This document shows, piece after piece, positions 19,469 to 28,294 of a DNA stretch of 64,000 bases (position 1 is its first letter; every line of letters begins with the position of its first letter). Under the pieces are notes generated by a model, which was given only the letters and a program-made list of their open reading frames with translations, was not told the DNA's origin and did no database searches. The translations under genes and the position numbers were made by a program. Where the stretch lies: the NCBI RefSeq assembly GCF_030546695.1, contig NZ_JAUOTP010000011.1, positions 1 through 64,000 of the forward strand, in the 5' to 3' direction. Source of the DNA: Sphingomonas natans. GTDB taxonomy: Bacteria; Pseudomonadota; Alphaproteobacteria; Sphingomonadales; Sphingomonadaceae.

Positions 19469-20482
19469 ATGAGCATGCGTCCGAAACCCTTTCCCGTCCT
19501 CGTCACGGGCGGCGCCGGCTATATCGGCAGCCACGCCGTGCTCGCTTTGCTCGACGCGGGCTGGGACGTCGTCGTCCTCGACAATCTGACGACGGGCTTC
19601 CGCTGGGCGGTGCCCGAGACCGCGACCTTCGTGGAGGGCGACGTCTCCGACATGGAGCTCGTCGGCCGCGTGCTGGGCGAACACGGGATCGGCGCGATCC
19701 TCCATTTCGCCGGATCGATCATCGTCCCCGAATCGGTCACCGATCCGCTCAAATATTATCGCAACAACACCGCCGCGAGCCGCGCCTTGATCGAGGCGGC
19801 GATCGTCGCGGGCGTACCCCACTTCATCTTCTCCTCGACCGCCGCCACCTACGGCATCCCGGATGAAGTCCCGATCCGCGAGGACATGCCGAACCGGCCG
19901 ATCAACCCCTATGGCCAGTCCAAGCTGATGACCGAGCATATGCTGCGCGACGTCGCCGCGGCCTTGCCGATGAACTTCTGCGCGCTGCGCTACTTCAACG
20001 TCGCCGGCGCCGATCCCGCCGGCCGATCGGGCCAGTCGACCGCGGGCGCGACGCACCTGATCAAGATCGCGGTCGAGGCGGTGACGGGCAAGCGGCCGCA
20101 TGTGGGCGTGTTCGGCACCGATTATGCGACGCCCGACGGCACGGGGGTGCGCGACTATATCCACGTCTCCGATCTCGCCGAGGCGCATGTCGCCGCCCTC
20201 GAATGGCTGATCGAAAACCCGCAGGAGAGCCGGATCATGAATTGCGGCTATGGGCGCGGCTATTCGGTGCTGGAGGTGCTCGACACGGTCGATCGCGTCA
20301 CCAACAATCCGATCGTCCGCAAGCTGGAGACGCGCCGCGCGGGCGATCCCGATCTTCTCGTCGCCGACAACAGCCTGATCCTGAAGACCTTGCCTTGGCG
20401 CCCGCAGCGCGACGATCTCGGCCTGATCGTCCAACATGCGCTGGCCTGGGAGCGCAAGCTGGCCGAGCGGGCGGAAAGCTAG
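19469..20482 (+). CDS. galE: UDP-glucose 4-epimerase
   Basis: A 337-residue extended SDR enzyme that interconverts UDP-glucose and UDP-galactose for polysaccharide synthesis. The NAD-binding TGGAGYIGS is at 13-21, the Ser/Thr of the active site in FSSTAATYG, and the catalytic Tyr148 and Lys152 in PYGQSK; RYFNVAGADP and GTGVRDYIHVSDLA are also conserved. GGGGAG precedes the ATG. It is only 3 bp behind the acylase gene, so they are probably cotranscribed despite unrelated roles. Confidence 0.95.
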   Translation: MSMRPKPFPVLVTGGAGYIGSHAVLALLDAGWDVVVLDNLTTGFRWAVPETATFVEGDVSDMELVGRVLGEHGIGAILHFAGSIIVPESVTDPLKYYRNNTAASRALIEAAIVAGVPHFIFSSTAATYGIPDEVPIREDMPNRPINPYGQSKLMTEHMLRDVAAALPMNFCALRYFNVAGADPAGRSGQSTAGATHLIKIAVEAVTGKRPHVGVFGTDYATPDGTGVRDYIHVSDLAEAHVAALEWLIENPQESRIMNCGYGRGYSVLEVLDTVDRVTNNPIVRKLETRRAGDPDLLVADNSLILKTLPWRPQRDDLGLIVQHALAWERKLAERAES

Positions 20483-20514
20483 GCAGCCCAGCTGCCGGAA
20501 GGCGCGCGACCATG

Positions 20515-20543
20515 AAAAAGCCGCCGGCATCGCTGCCGGCGGC
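20515..20543 (-). terminator. Intrinsic terminator for the PEP-CTERM gene
   Basis: GCCGCCGGCA / TGCCGGCGGC with a TCGC loop forms a 10-bp GC stem. On the minus strand it is followed by TTTTT (20515-20519), a good U-tract for the gene transcribed leftward from 21,262. On the plus strand only CTCTTCATT follows, so it may be a weaker stop for galE too. Confidence 0.85.
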
Positions 20544-20569
20544 TCTTCATTCGATTTCGTCGCGAGCGA

Positions 20570-21262
20570 TCAGCCGAAGCTGACGCGCACCGGCTGGCGG
20601 CGACGCAGCGTCGCGCCGAGCAGGCCGAAGCCGCCGATGAACATCGCCCAGGTCGCGGGCTCCGGCACCGCGGCGGCGGCGACGCTGCCGTTGATCGAGA
20701 CCGGCGAATTGGTGCCGCCCGAGACGTAATTCTCGACGCGGAAGGTGCCGCCGCTCGCCAGCGTTCCGCCATTGGCCGAGGTCGTGCCCGACGCGGTCAG
20801 GCGGAACACGATGCTGTTCGTTGCGGTCAGCGTCGTGAACGAAAGGCTCTGATAGAGATCGTTGGTCCCCTGCGCGAACGACGCGATGGTCGTGAACGCT
20901 CCGCCATCCAGCGAGGCGAGCAGGCTGATCGCGCCCGGCCCGGTGTTCGACGACCGGGTGCCAAGCAGGAGCTGGTTCACCGATGCGGTGAAACCGGAAG
21001 CGACGTTCAGGCCGAAGCTGACATAATCGGTCGCTTCGGCGTTGAAGCCGCTCGAGTTGATCGAATTGCCACCGGCGGGGGCGTTGAGCCCGGCGCCGCG
21101 CGTGAACGAGAGACCGGTCAGCCCCGTCGCGACATTGCTGGCGGCGGTGGAGGCCTGATTGCCCGTCGCGCCCGTGAAATCATATTGAACAAGCGTCGCG
21201 GCGCTCACCGGCGAAACGAAGAGAACGGCGCCAACCAGCGCCGCCGAAAATACGAGTTTCAT
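20570..21262 (-). CDS. PEPxxWA-CTERM sorting domain protein
   Basis: A 230-residue secreted protein. A signal peptide (MKLVFSAALVGAVLFVSPVSA) is followed by a Ser/Thr/Gly/Asn-rich β-type body with no cysteines, and the C-terminus is VPEPATWAMFIGGFGLLGA followed by RRRQ: the PEPxxWA motif, a short hydrophobic helix and a basic end. This is the sorting tag recognised by exosortase systems, typical of sphingomonads. The exosortase is not in the window. The body is not recognisable; it could be a surface or matrix protein. It is convergent with galE. Confidence 0.9.
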   Translation of the reverse strand: MKLVFSAALVGAVLFVSPVSAATLVQYDFTGATGNQASTAASNVATGLTGLSFTRGAGLNAPAGGNSINSSGFNAEATDYVSFGLNVASGFTASVNQLLLGTRSSNTGPGAISLLASLDGGAFTTIASFAQGTNDLYQSLSFTTLTATNSIVFRLTASGTTSANGGTLASGGTFRVENYVSGGTNSPVSINGSVAAAAVPEPATWAMFIGGFGLLGATLRRRQPVRVSFG

Positions 21263-21942
21263 AATGTGCCGCCCTGTTAATTCGTAATGACGAGGCCTTT
21301 TCCCCTAACAATGTGTAACCATGATGACTCGATTGGTCGAGACTGCACGCCGAGGTTAATATTCGCTGCATTTTCGATTCTTTTGGGGTGCGTGCGGCCA
21401 GCCCCCGGCCGTCCGGTCGAGCGGTCGCGCACCTCGCGGGCTGCGAGCGAAGCCGGTCGCGCCTCTGAATTTGCAAAGTCTTCGATCGCCTGAGCGACAG
21501 CCATTTGAGGCGCTAGCCGCCAATCCGCTCTCGGCGTCCACTATCGATAGGCCGAATGTCTGGAGGTGGTGGTTAGCGGTCATTTGGCTCCACTCCCTGG
21601 AAGGGAGGGGAGGTAACGGCGGCTGAGCAGTACAGCCGCATCGTGCTTCCCCCGAAAATATCCTTTTGCAATGTAGGATTTCATGTGATCCTTGGGCGGT
21701 CCGCACCACAGGGAGTCGGACGTCATGCCCCATCGCCAGCCCTTGCCGCCCGCCAGGCCATGCACCCTCGCGTGCGTAGGCGCGCAGATACGCGCGCGCA
21801 CTGGTGCGACGTTCCAGTGACCTTTCGCACTCCGGGAACCCGCACCGGGGGGTGACGTAGTGTCAACTTTGTCAACTTCCGCGCCCGAACCGCTCCTCCC
21901 GCCGCGGTTCATTCCGCGCCGCTTTGGCGCTAGGCAGGCCGC
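21263..21942. other. 680-bp intergenic region without a convincing gene
   Basis: This stretch between the PEP-CTERM gene and hemB has no reading frame with a plausible start, ribosome binding site and known domain. It includes the PEP-CTERM promoter region, a family E palindrome (21,589-21,613), alternating CGCG-rich inverted sequence near 21,775-21,815, and the direct repeat TTTGTCAAC / TGTCAAC at about 21,860-21,880. A leader, a small RNA or decayed sequence are all possible; nothing distinguishes them by eye. Confidence 0.5.
21589..21613. repeat. Short palindrome, family E, copy 2
   Basis: CTCCACTCCCTGG / AAGGGAGGGGAG: the same C-tract/G-tract core as at 6,693 and 43,094, imperfect at the left arm. 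It stands in the long non-coding region upstream of hemB. Confidence 0.55.
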
Positions 21943-22941
21943 ATGACTCACCACGCTTCCTATCCCGCCCTTCGCCTCCGCCGCACGCGTCGCTATGCCT
22001 GGAGCCGGGCGATGGTCGCCGAACATGTCCTGACGCCCGCCGATCTGATCTGGCCGCTGTTCGTAACCGAAGGCACGCAGACCGAGGAGCCGATCGGCAC
22101 CCTCCCCGGCGTCTCGCGCTGGTCGATCGACCTGCTCGTCCAGCGCGCGAAGGAGGCGGCCGCTCTGGGGATCCCCTGCCTCGCGCTCTTCCCGAACACG
22201 CCCCACGCATTGCGATCGGCGCGCGGCGAGGAAGCGCTCAACCCCGAAAATCTGATGTGCCGCGCCTCGCGCGCGATCAAGGACGCGGGCGTGCCCATCG
22301 GCATCCTCACCGATGTCGCGCTCGATCCCTACACCGCGCACGGCCATGACGGACTCGTCGACGCCGAAGGCCGCGTCCTCAACGACGAGACGATGGAGAT
22401 CCTCGTCGAACAGGCGCTCAACCAGGCGCGCGCCGGCGCCGACATCATCGCGCCCTCCGACATGATGGACGGGCGCATCGGCCTGATCCGCGCCGCGCTG
22501 GAAGGCGAGCGCTTCGCCGACGTCCAGATCATGGCCTATGCCGCCAAATATGCCTCGGCATTTTACGGCCCGTTCCGCGACGCGGTCGGCAGCCGCGGCC
22601 TGCTGAAGGGCGACAAGAAGGGCTATCAGATGGACAGCGCCAATGCCGAGGAGGCGCTGCGCGAGGTTGCGCTCGATCTCGCCGAGGGCGCGGATACGGT
22701 GATGGTCAAGCCGGGCCTGCCCTATCTCGACATCGTCGCCCTCGTGAAGCGGCGCTTCGAGGTGCCGGTCTTCGCGTATCAGGTGTCGGGCGAATATGCG
22801 ATGATCGAAGCGGCAGTCGCGGCCGGCGCGGGCGAGCGCGACGGGCTCGTCATGGAAACACTGATGGCGTTCAAGCGCGCCGGAGCGTCGGGCGTGCTCA
22901 CCTATCACGCGCTCCACGCCGCGCGCCTCATGGGGGGATGA
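21943..22941 (+). CDS. hemB: Porphobilinogen synthase (δ-aminolevulinic acid dehydratase)
   Basis: A 332-residue cytosolic enzyme joining two 5-aminolevulinate molecules in haem synthesis. Lys202 (AYAAKYASAFYG) and Lys256 (VMVKPGLPYLD) are the two substrate-binding lysines, the second forming the Schiff base. The metal region reads TDVALDPYTAHGHDG, lacking the three-cysteine zinc site, so this is the magnesium/potassium type usual in alphaproteobacteria. It overlaps the following acetyltransferase gene by 4 bp (ATGA). Confidence 0.97.
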   Translation: MTHHASYPALRLRRTRRYAWSRAMVAEHVLTPADLIWPLFVTEGTQTEEPIGTLPGVSRWSIDLLVQRAKEAAALGIPCLALFPNTPHALRSARGEEALNPENLMCRASRAIKDAGVPIGILTDVALDPYTAHGHDGLVDAEGRVLNDETMEILVEQALNQARAGADIIAPSDMMDGRIGLIRAALEGERFADVQIMAYAAKYASAFYGPFRDAVGSRGLLKGDKKGYQMDSANAEEALREVALDLAEGADTVMVKPGLPYLDIVALVKRRFEVPVFAYQVSGEYAMIEAAVAAGAGERDGLVMETLMAFKRAGASGVLTYHALHAARLMGG

Positions 22942-23471
22942 TCGAGACCGAGCGACTGCTGTTGCGCCCGATCGGGCCGGACGATCGCGATGCTGTCGCG
23001 ACGATGTTCGCTTCGCCATCCGGGCGACGCTATCTCGGCGGCCCGCGTCCTGCCGACGAGGCATGGGACGCGATCGTCGCCATGATGGCGTGTCAGGCTG
23101 CGTATGGCATGTCGTGCTGGGGCGTCGAACGGCGCGCCGACGCGCGCTTGATCGGCGTCTGCGGCCTGGCGCCGTTCGCGCGTGCGGACACGCCGATCGA
23201 GGGCGAGATCGAGATCGGATGGCAGCTCGCCGAGGAGTCCTGGGGACAGGGCTATGGTCTTGAGGCGGCGAAGGCGAGCCTCGCCTGGGGCTGGGGCCAT
23301 CTGCCCGCACCGCGAATCGTCGCGATCACGGTTCCGGCCAATTTGCCGAGCGTGCGCCTGATGGCGCGGCTGGGAATGACGCCCCGCCCCGATCTCGATT
23401 TCGATCACCCGCTCTTCGCGGCCGGCGATCCTCTCCGTCGCCACGTCACCTACGAGGCGCAGCGACCATGA
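22938..23471 (+). CDS. GNAT family N-acetyltransferase, copy 1
   Basis: A 177-residue protein of the RimJ/RimL-type GNAT group. It begins MIETERLLLRPI and has the acetyl-CoA region EIEIGWQLAEESWGQGYGLEAAKASLAWG and the late TVPANLPSVRLMARLGM. The start overlaps the hemB stop and the stop overlaps the next gene, so the three are translationally coupled. The substrate is unknown. It is clearly paralogous to the next gene along its whole length. Confidence 0.88.
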   Translation: MIETERLLLRPIGPDDRDAVATMFASPSGRRYLGGPRPADEAWDAIVAMMACQAAYGMSCWGVERRADARLIGVCGLAPFARADTPIEGEIEIGWQLAEESWGQGYGLEAAKASLAWGWGHLPAPRIVAITVPANLPSVRLMARLGMTPRPDLDFDHPLFAAGDPLRRHVTYEAQRP

Positions 23472-24004
23472 TCGAGACCGAACGCCTGATCCTGCGCGAC
23501 TGGCGCGACGCCGACACCGCGCCCTTCGCCACGATGTGCGCCGATCCCGAGGTGATGGCGCATCTCGGCGGCCCCCAGCCGCGCGCCGATGTCGAGGCGG
23601 CGATCGCCCGCCAGCGCGACATGCAGGCGCGGTGCGGTCATTGCTTCTGGGCGATCGAGCGACGCGAGGACGGCGCCCTGCTCGGCTTTTGCGGTCTGCG
23701 CGAAGGCGGCCATCCCGCCACCCCGGTGATCGACGAACTGGAGATAGGCTGGCGCCTGCGCCGCGATGCCTGGGGGCAGAGCTATGCGCGCGAGGCGGCC
23801 GGGGCGTCGCTCGTCTGGGGCTGGGCGAACACGCCGCGCTCGCGGATCCTCGCCTGGACCGTCCCCGCCAATGTCGCCTCGTGGACGCTGATGGCGCGGC
23901 TCGGCATGGTCCACCGCGCCGATCTCGATTTCGCGCATCCGGCCTTTCCGGCCGATCATCCGCTCTCCGCGCATATCGTCTATGCGGCGGAGCGCCCGTG
24001 CTAG
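23468..24004 (+). CDS. GNAT family N-acetyltransferase, copy 2
   Basis: A 178-residue paralogue of the preceding gene: MIETERLILRDW at the start, LEIGWRLRRDAWGQSYAREAAGASL in the acetyl-CoA site, and TVPANVASWTLMARLGM near the end. A tandem duplication is the simplest origin. The substrate is unknown. Its TAG is shared with the stop of the convergent lipoprotein gene inside one CTAG. Confidence 0.88.
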   Translation: MIETERLILRDWRDADTAPFATMCADPEVMAHLGGPQPRADVEAAIARQRDMQARCGHCFWAIERREDGALLGFCGLREGGHPATPVIDELEIGWRLRRDAWGQSYAREAAGASLVWGWANTPRSRILAWTVPANVASWTLMARLGMVHRADLDFAHPAFPADHPLSAHIVYAAERPC

Positions 24005-24486
24005 CCGGTCAGCCCGTCCACCGCGTCGGCCTCGGCGGCCGCGAGCCCCGCAACGGCCGCCGCCGCCGCCTCGATCGCCTCGCGGTCGCCCGTCCCGACG
24101 AAGGCGGGATCCACGCGCAGCCCGTCGATCGCGCCCGCCGCATTGCGCACCGGCGTGCGCGCCGCCTCCAGCGCGCTCAACGCCTCCTGGCCCGCGATCC
24201 ACGCTTCGCTGCCCTCGGCCGCCCCCTTGGCGCGGGAAATGGTCGCGGACACAGTCTTGCGCTCGGTCTCGAACGCGGCATGCCCGGCTTTGGCATCGCT
24301 GAGCAGCTGGGTGAGCTGACTCGTCAATGCGGGACTCGCGGCGGTCTGCGGCTCGCTTGCGGCATCGGGCGGCAGGATCGCCTGATGCTCGACGGGCCGG
24401 GAGCCGAGACTCGGCACGTCGGGCAAGGTCGCACTGCAACCGGCCAGCATCAGGCCACCGAACGCGAACAGGGGAGAGAAGCGCAT
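24001..24486 (-). CDS. Predicted lipoprotein, unknown function
   Basis: A 161-residue protein with a type II signal peptide (MRFSPLFAFGGLMLAGC, lipobox LAGC, acylated Cys17). The mature part is Ala-rich and predicted helical with many Glu/Asp/Lys residues (LTQLLSDAKAGHAAFETERK), and no domain is recognised. Convergent with the second GNAT gene, with which it shares 4 bases. Confidence 0.7.
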   Translation of the reverse strand: MRFSPLFAFGGLMLAGCSATLPDVPSLGSRPVEHQAILPPDAASEPQTAASPALTSQLTQLLSDAKAGHAAFETERKTVSATISRAKGAAEGSEAWIAGQEALSALEAARTPVRNAAGAIDGLRVDPAFVGTGDREAIEAAAAAVAGLAAAEADAVDGLTG

Positions 24487-24585
24487 GCAGGCGCCTTACC
24501 GGCCGCGCCCCCTGCCGACAATCGCGGCCGGGACGCGAACCGAGGGTTGCGCCCGCGCCGGCCCTCGACTAGGGGACCCCACCAC

Positions 24586-24662
24586 GCACCCATAGCTCAG
24601 CTGGATAGAGCATCAGACTACGAATCTGAGGGTCGGGCGTTCGAATCGCTCTGGGTGCACCA
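24586..24662 (+). tRNA. tRNA-Arg (anticodon ACG)
   Basis: A complete cloverleaf: acceptor GCACCCA pairs with TGGGTGC, a D arm with AGCTCAGCTGGATAGAGC, an anticodon stem TCAGA/TCTGA around loop CTACGAA (anticodon ACG, reading CGU and by inosine CGC/CGA), and a T arm with GTTCGAATC. Discriminator A and an encoded CCA end it at 24,662. It is not followed by an integrase or a duplicated 3' end. Confidence 0.97.
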
Positions 24663-24891
24663 TTTTCTTTCCATGACGCGACGGCATAAGCCGTCTTACC
24701 TGGCGCACGCATCGCCGTGCAGGCCGCGGCGCGCCCGTTGCGCACGCCCGAGCGCAGCCTCGCCGCCGCGCTTTGCGTTAAGTTAACGTCCTGAACACCA
24801 AGCTTTTTTTGTCATCGGGCGTAACCAACTCGCTGCCTGGGCATTGTGTAGTCGATGTGGCGTTCGGCCATCGGCAGGCAAGGCGAGTGAG

Positions 24892-25341
24892 TTGACGAAG
24901 TTGCGTATTCTGGTCGTCGATGATTCGTTGACGATCCGGGCCCTGCTGGAAGGCATTTTCGAAAATGCCAGCAATTGCGAGGTGGTCGGTCTCGCCGCCG
25001 ACGTCGATCAGGCGCGCCAGTTCATCGCATCGGAGGCGCCCGACGTGATCACGCTGGATCTCTCTTTGCCCGGAACCGACGGGCTGACCTTCCTCGACGA
25101 GCTGGGCCAGCACGCGCACGCCCCCGTCATCGTCATATCCTCATCGACCTCCCCGGGATCGTTCGAGAGCGGAGAGGCGATGCGGCGCGGCGCCGTCGCC
25201 TGTTTCGACAAGGCGCGCCTGATCCCGGACGCGGCGCGCCTGGTCAAGCTGCTGAAGCACTCCGCCCTGGAGCACCAGCGCATGCGCCTGGCCGATATGG
25301 AGAAATGCGCGCGAGCGGATCGGTTGCTGAGAGCCGCCTGA
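24892..25341 (+). CDS. Stand-alone response-regulator receiver (CheB-receiver-like)
   Basis: A 149-residue receiver domain with no output domain. The acidic pair Asp10/Asp11 (ILVVDDSLT), phospho-acceptor Asp56 (DVITLDLSLPG), Ser/Thr in VISSST and Lys107 (FDKARL) are all present, so it should be phosphorylatable. DSLTIRALLE and GLTFLDEL resemble the N-terminal half of CheB more than CheY. The start is uncertain: no ATG is suitable, and TTG 24892, next to AGGCGAG, gives the standard N-terminus, while TTG 24844 would add 16 odd residues. The partner kinase is not visible nearby. Confidence 0.82.
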   Translation: MTKLRILVVDDSLTIRALLEGIFENASNCEVVGLAADVDQARQFIASEAPDVITLDLSLPGTDGLTFLDELGQHAHAPVIVISSSTSPGSFESGEAMRRGAVACFDKARLIPDAARLVKLLKHSALEHQRMRLADMEKCARADRLLRAA

Positions 25342-25428
25342 GCGGTAGCGGCCGTTTTCCGCGCCGCGAGAAGGCCGCGGCGGGCCCGTCGCTATCGTCC
25401 CGCGCGGGATTTCTGATAAGCACCGGCC

Positions 25429-26433
25429 ATGAGCCCGTCTTCTCTTCTCCGCATTGCCGGCCTCGTCGGCGCCATCGCGGTCGCCGCCTCGCCCGCCTTG
25501 GCGCAAGGCTCCGCGGCCAGTTCGGCGCCGGAGCTTGCGCGCGTCGCCGAAACGCTGAAGCCCGGCCAATGGGTCTGGGCACCGCAGATCGCGCCGGCGG
25601 GGCCGCTGCTCGTCTATGTCGATCTCTCTCGCCAGCGCGCGACCGTCTATCGCAACGGTGTGCGCATCGCCGTCAGCACGATCTCGTCGGGCAAGCCCGG
25701 CTACGAGACGCCGACCGGCGTCTTCACGATCCTGCAGAAGGACGCCGATCACAAATCGAATCTCTACAATGCCGCGCCGATGCCCTTCCAGCAGCGGCTG
25801 ACCTGGGATGGGGTCGCGCTCCATGCGGGCGGCCTGCCCGGCTATCCCGAGAGCCATGGCTGCGTCCATCTGCCCTACAGCTTCGCCAAGGCGCTGTTCG
25901 CGATCACCAAGCTGGGCGCGACGGTGGTGGTGCAGGACGGCAAGGCCGATCATGTCCGTTCCACCGCGGCGGGGCTGCTCCAGCCGATCCTGCCGACCGG
26001 CAAGCCCATCGCCGAGGTCCGGCTCGAGGAAGGCGAATATCGCTGGGCGCCCGAAAAGGCCGCCGCCGGCCCGGTCACGATCATCGTCTCCAAGCATGAT
26101 CAGGCGATCGTCGTGCTGCGCAACGGCACCGAGATCGGCCGGAGTCGGGCGATCATCAAGGATGACGATCCCGGGAGCCACGTCATCAGCCTGACGACCG
26201 CAGCGGACGGCAAGCCGCGCTGGATCTATGTCGGCCTGCCCGGCCATGCCGAGGATGCCGGGCGCCCGCTCGACGAGGCGACGCTCAATCGCGTGCGGAT
26301 GCCGCGCGCCTTCCTCGATTCGGTGAAGGCTGTGCTCGTGCCCGGAAGCACGATCCTCGTCACCCAATCGAGCGTCGGCGAGGATACGGGGCGCAAGATC
26401 ACGATCATGGACGCGGTCCCGCCGAAGCTCTGA
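25429..26433 (+). CDS. L,D-transpeptidase (YkuD domain)
   Basis: A 334-residue periplasmic peptidoglycan enzyme. A signal peptide (GLVGAIAVAASPALAQ) is followed by a YkuD domain at about residues 58-175, whose active site is HAGGLPGYPESHGCVHLP with nucleophile Cys145. The C-terminal 150 residues contain a second β-rich segment beginning VTIIVSKHDQAIVVLRNG that looks like another YkuD-type N-terminal fold but lacks the SHGC motif. It would make 3-3 cross-links or attach proteins to peptidoglycan. It is convergent with the Gre-factor-like gene, 7 bp apart. Confidence 0.92.
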   Translation: MSPSSLLRIAGLVGAIAVAASPALAQGSAASSAPELARVAETLKPGQWVWAPQIAPAGPLLVYVDLSRQRATVYRNGVRIAVSTISSGKPGYETPTGVFTILQKDADHKSNLYNAAPMPFQQRLTWDGVALHAGGLPGYPESHGCVHLPYSFAKALFAITKLGATVVVQDGKADHVRSTAAGLLQPILPTGKPIAEVRLEEGEYRWAPEKAAAGPVTIIVSKHDQAIVVLRNGTEIGRSRAIIKDDDPGSHVISLTTAADGKPRWIYVGLPGHAEDAGRPLDEATLNRVRMPRAFLDSVKAVLVPGSTILVTQSSVGEDTGRKITIMDAVPPKL

Positions 26434-26440
26434 CGCGCTC

Positions 26441-26905
26441 TCAGCGCGGCAGGCCGACCTCCAGCACTTCGATCGCATCCTCGCGGCCGGCGAAGGGCAA
26501 CAGGTCGCCCTCCACCCCGCCGATGAGCGCCCGTGCGAGCGGCGCATCCTGGGAGACCGTGCCCTTGTCGCGATCGGCCTCGTCATGGCCGACGATCACG
26601 ATCTCCTGCTCGCGGCCTTCGCGCCGGAAGCGCACGCGCGATCCGAACACGACCTTCTCGCTTTCGCGCGGCGCGACGATCTCGGCCGAGGCCAGGCGCG
26701 TCCGCCAGTAGCGCAGCTCGCGGACGAGGCCCTTGCGCCGCTCGTCGTCCGTCTCGACCTGCACACCGGCCTCGAGCAGCGTCACCTTCGCCTCGATCAG
26801 GCGATAGCCGCGCTCGGTCACCGGATTGGGGCCGGGCGGCACGGGCAGCTCGAATTTCGGCTCCAGATGTTCCTCGTCGCTCTCGCGACGAAAGGCGACG
26901 CTCAC
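26441..26905 (-). CDS. GreA/GreB family elongation factor-like protein
   Basis: A 154-residue protein. The C-terminal half has the Gre FKBP-like domain: KVVFGSRVRFRREGREQEIVIVGHDEAD and TVSQDAPLARALIGGVEGDLLPF, close to the canonical SPLARALIGK motif. The N-terminal coil (VTERGYRLIEAKVTLLEAG) is present but diverged, so it may bind RNA polymerase without full transcript-cleavage activity. The start is GTG 26905, with AAGGAGAG upstream. It follows the aminotransferase-fold gene on the same strand after 32 bp. Confidence 0.82.
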   Translation of the reverse strand: MSVAFRRESDEEHLEPKFELPVPPGPNPVTERGYRLIEAKVTLLEAGVQVETDDERRKGLVRELRYWRTRLASAEIVAPRESEKVVFGSRVRFRREGREQEIVIVGHDEADRDKGTVSQDAPLARALIGGVEGDLLPFAGREDAIEVLEVGLPR

Positions 26906-26937
26906 ATTGTCTCTCCTTATGCCCGCCCGGCGGCGGA

Positions 26938-28182
26938 TCAGCTCCGAACGAGCAACGCCGCGACCTGCTCCATCTCGGTGCGGCTGTTGTAGATGTGCGG
27001 CGAGAAGCGGATCAGCGCCGCGCCCTGTGCGCTTGCCTGCGCGGTCGCCAGCTTGTGATCCTTCCACAGCCGTGCGCGCAGCGCGGTGACGTCCTGGCCC
27101 GGGAAGGCGACGGTCAGGATCGGTCCCGACAAAGCCGGATCGCCGCTGCCGACGATCTTCGCGCCCGGCACGGCGGCGAGGATGTGCCGCATCTCGCTGC
27201 CCCGCGCCCGCGTCTCCGTCTCGATCCAGCGTTCGCCGAGCGCATCGAGGCGCACGAGCGTCGCCTCGATCGCCTCCAGCTTCGGATCGTCGCGCTGGCC
27301 GAGTATCTCGTAGCGCTGCGCCGTCTCCAGGTTACGCGTGTCGGTCAGCCAGTAACCGTGGCTCAGCATCGTCGGATTGAGCCTGTCCTGTCGATCGCGC
27401 CGCACATAGAGCAGCCCCGCCTCGAGCGGCCCCATCATCCATTTGTGCGTGCTACCGCCATAGGAATCGACGCCGAGCGCAGGCAGATCGAGCTGCATCC
27501 AGCCGAAGGTCTGCGCGCCATCGACGTGCAGCCACGCGCCGTGCTTGCGCGCGACCTCCGCGATGGCGGCGACCGGATAGAGCAGCCCGGTCACGTTGGT
27601 GATGTGGCTTAGGAAGATCGCCTTGGTCCGCGGGGTGGCGGCGCGCGCAAAATCGTCGGCCACCGCCTGCGGCGACGTCGCCGAGACCGGCGTCGGCAGG
27701 ATCTTGAGCACGAGCCCGTCGCGCTTGGCGCGCAGCTTCCAGCTGTCGAGCGTCGACTGGTGATTATGCTCGGTGACGATCACTTCGTCGCCCGGCTTCA
27801 GATCGAGCCCCAGCACCGCGACCGTATTCGCCTCGCTGCAATTGCGGAGAAGCGCGATCTCCTCGGCGGTGACGCCCAGCCGCTTGCCGAGCCGCGCGCG
27901 CAGGCGATCCGCGGCGACGGGATATTTCTCGCGATATTCACGGCTCGGATTGGCCTGGAACGCGCGCAATTCCTTTTCCTGCACGTCGATGACGCTGCGG
28001 AAGGTCGGCGCGATGTTCGCGGCGTTGAAATAGAGGATGTCGGGTGCGAGCAAGAGTTGATCGCGAAGAGCGGCCGTTCCCGCTGGCACGACCGCCGCGG
28101 CGGCGGGCGCCAAAGCGGCCGCGACCACCCCCGCCTTCAGCATGCCGCGCCGTGTCAGCCCACCGTCGTTTCCGTCCGCCAT
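26938..28182 (-). CDS. Tat-exported class V aminotransferase-fold PLP enzyme
   Basis: A 414-residue protein with a twin-arginine signal (LTRRGMLKAGVVAAALAPAAAA), so it is exported folded with its cofactor. The PLP-dependent fold shows VTEHNHQSTLDSW, HVDGAQTFGWMQLDLP (PLP-ring Asp) and STHKWMMGPLEAG with Schiff-base Lys247. Relatives include isopenicillin N epimerase-like and cysteine desulfurase-like proteins; the reaction is unknown. ATG 28182 is chosen over 28233 because it places the twin-Arg motif near the N-terminus. A periplasmic PLP enzyme is somewhat unusual. Confidence 0.87.
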   Translation of the reverse strand: MADGNDGGLTRRGMLKAGVVAAALAPAAAAVVPAGTAALRDQLLLAPDILYFNAANIAPTFRSVIDVQEKELRAFQANPSREYREKYPVAADRLRARLGKRLGVTAEEIALLRNCSEANTVAVLGLDLKPGDEVIVTEHNHQSTLDSWKLRAKRDGLVLKILPTPVSATSPQAVADDFARAATPRTKAIFLSHITNVTGLLYPVAAIAEVARKHGAWLHVDGAQTFGWMQLDLPALGVDSYGGSTHKWMMGPLEAGLLYVRRDRQDRLNPTMLSHGYWLTDTRNLETAQRYEILGQRDDPKLEAIEATLVRLDALGERWIETETRARGSEMRHILAAVPGAKIVGSGDPALSGPILTVAFPGQDVTALRARLWKDHKLATAQASAQGAALIRFSPHIYNSRTEMEQVAALLVRS

Positions 28183-28294
28183 GTTCACCCCCGTCGAGAA
28201 AGGCGACGGTAGCAGCGGCGCGAGCGGGGACAATGGCTGGCCCGCATCTTTGTCCTATCTTGATAGGGCGGAAATCGGTGCCAATATCGGCGGC

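Noticed and set aside
24586-24662. tRNA-Arg as an integration site
   Set aside because: No integrase, no duplicated tRNA 3' end and no foreign gene block lie nearby.
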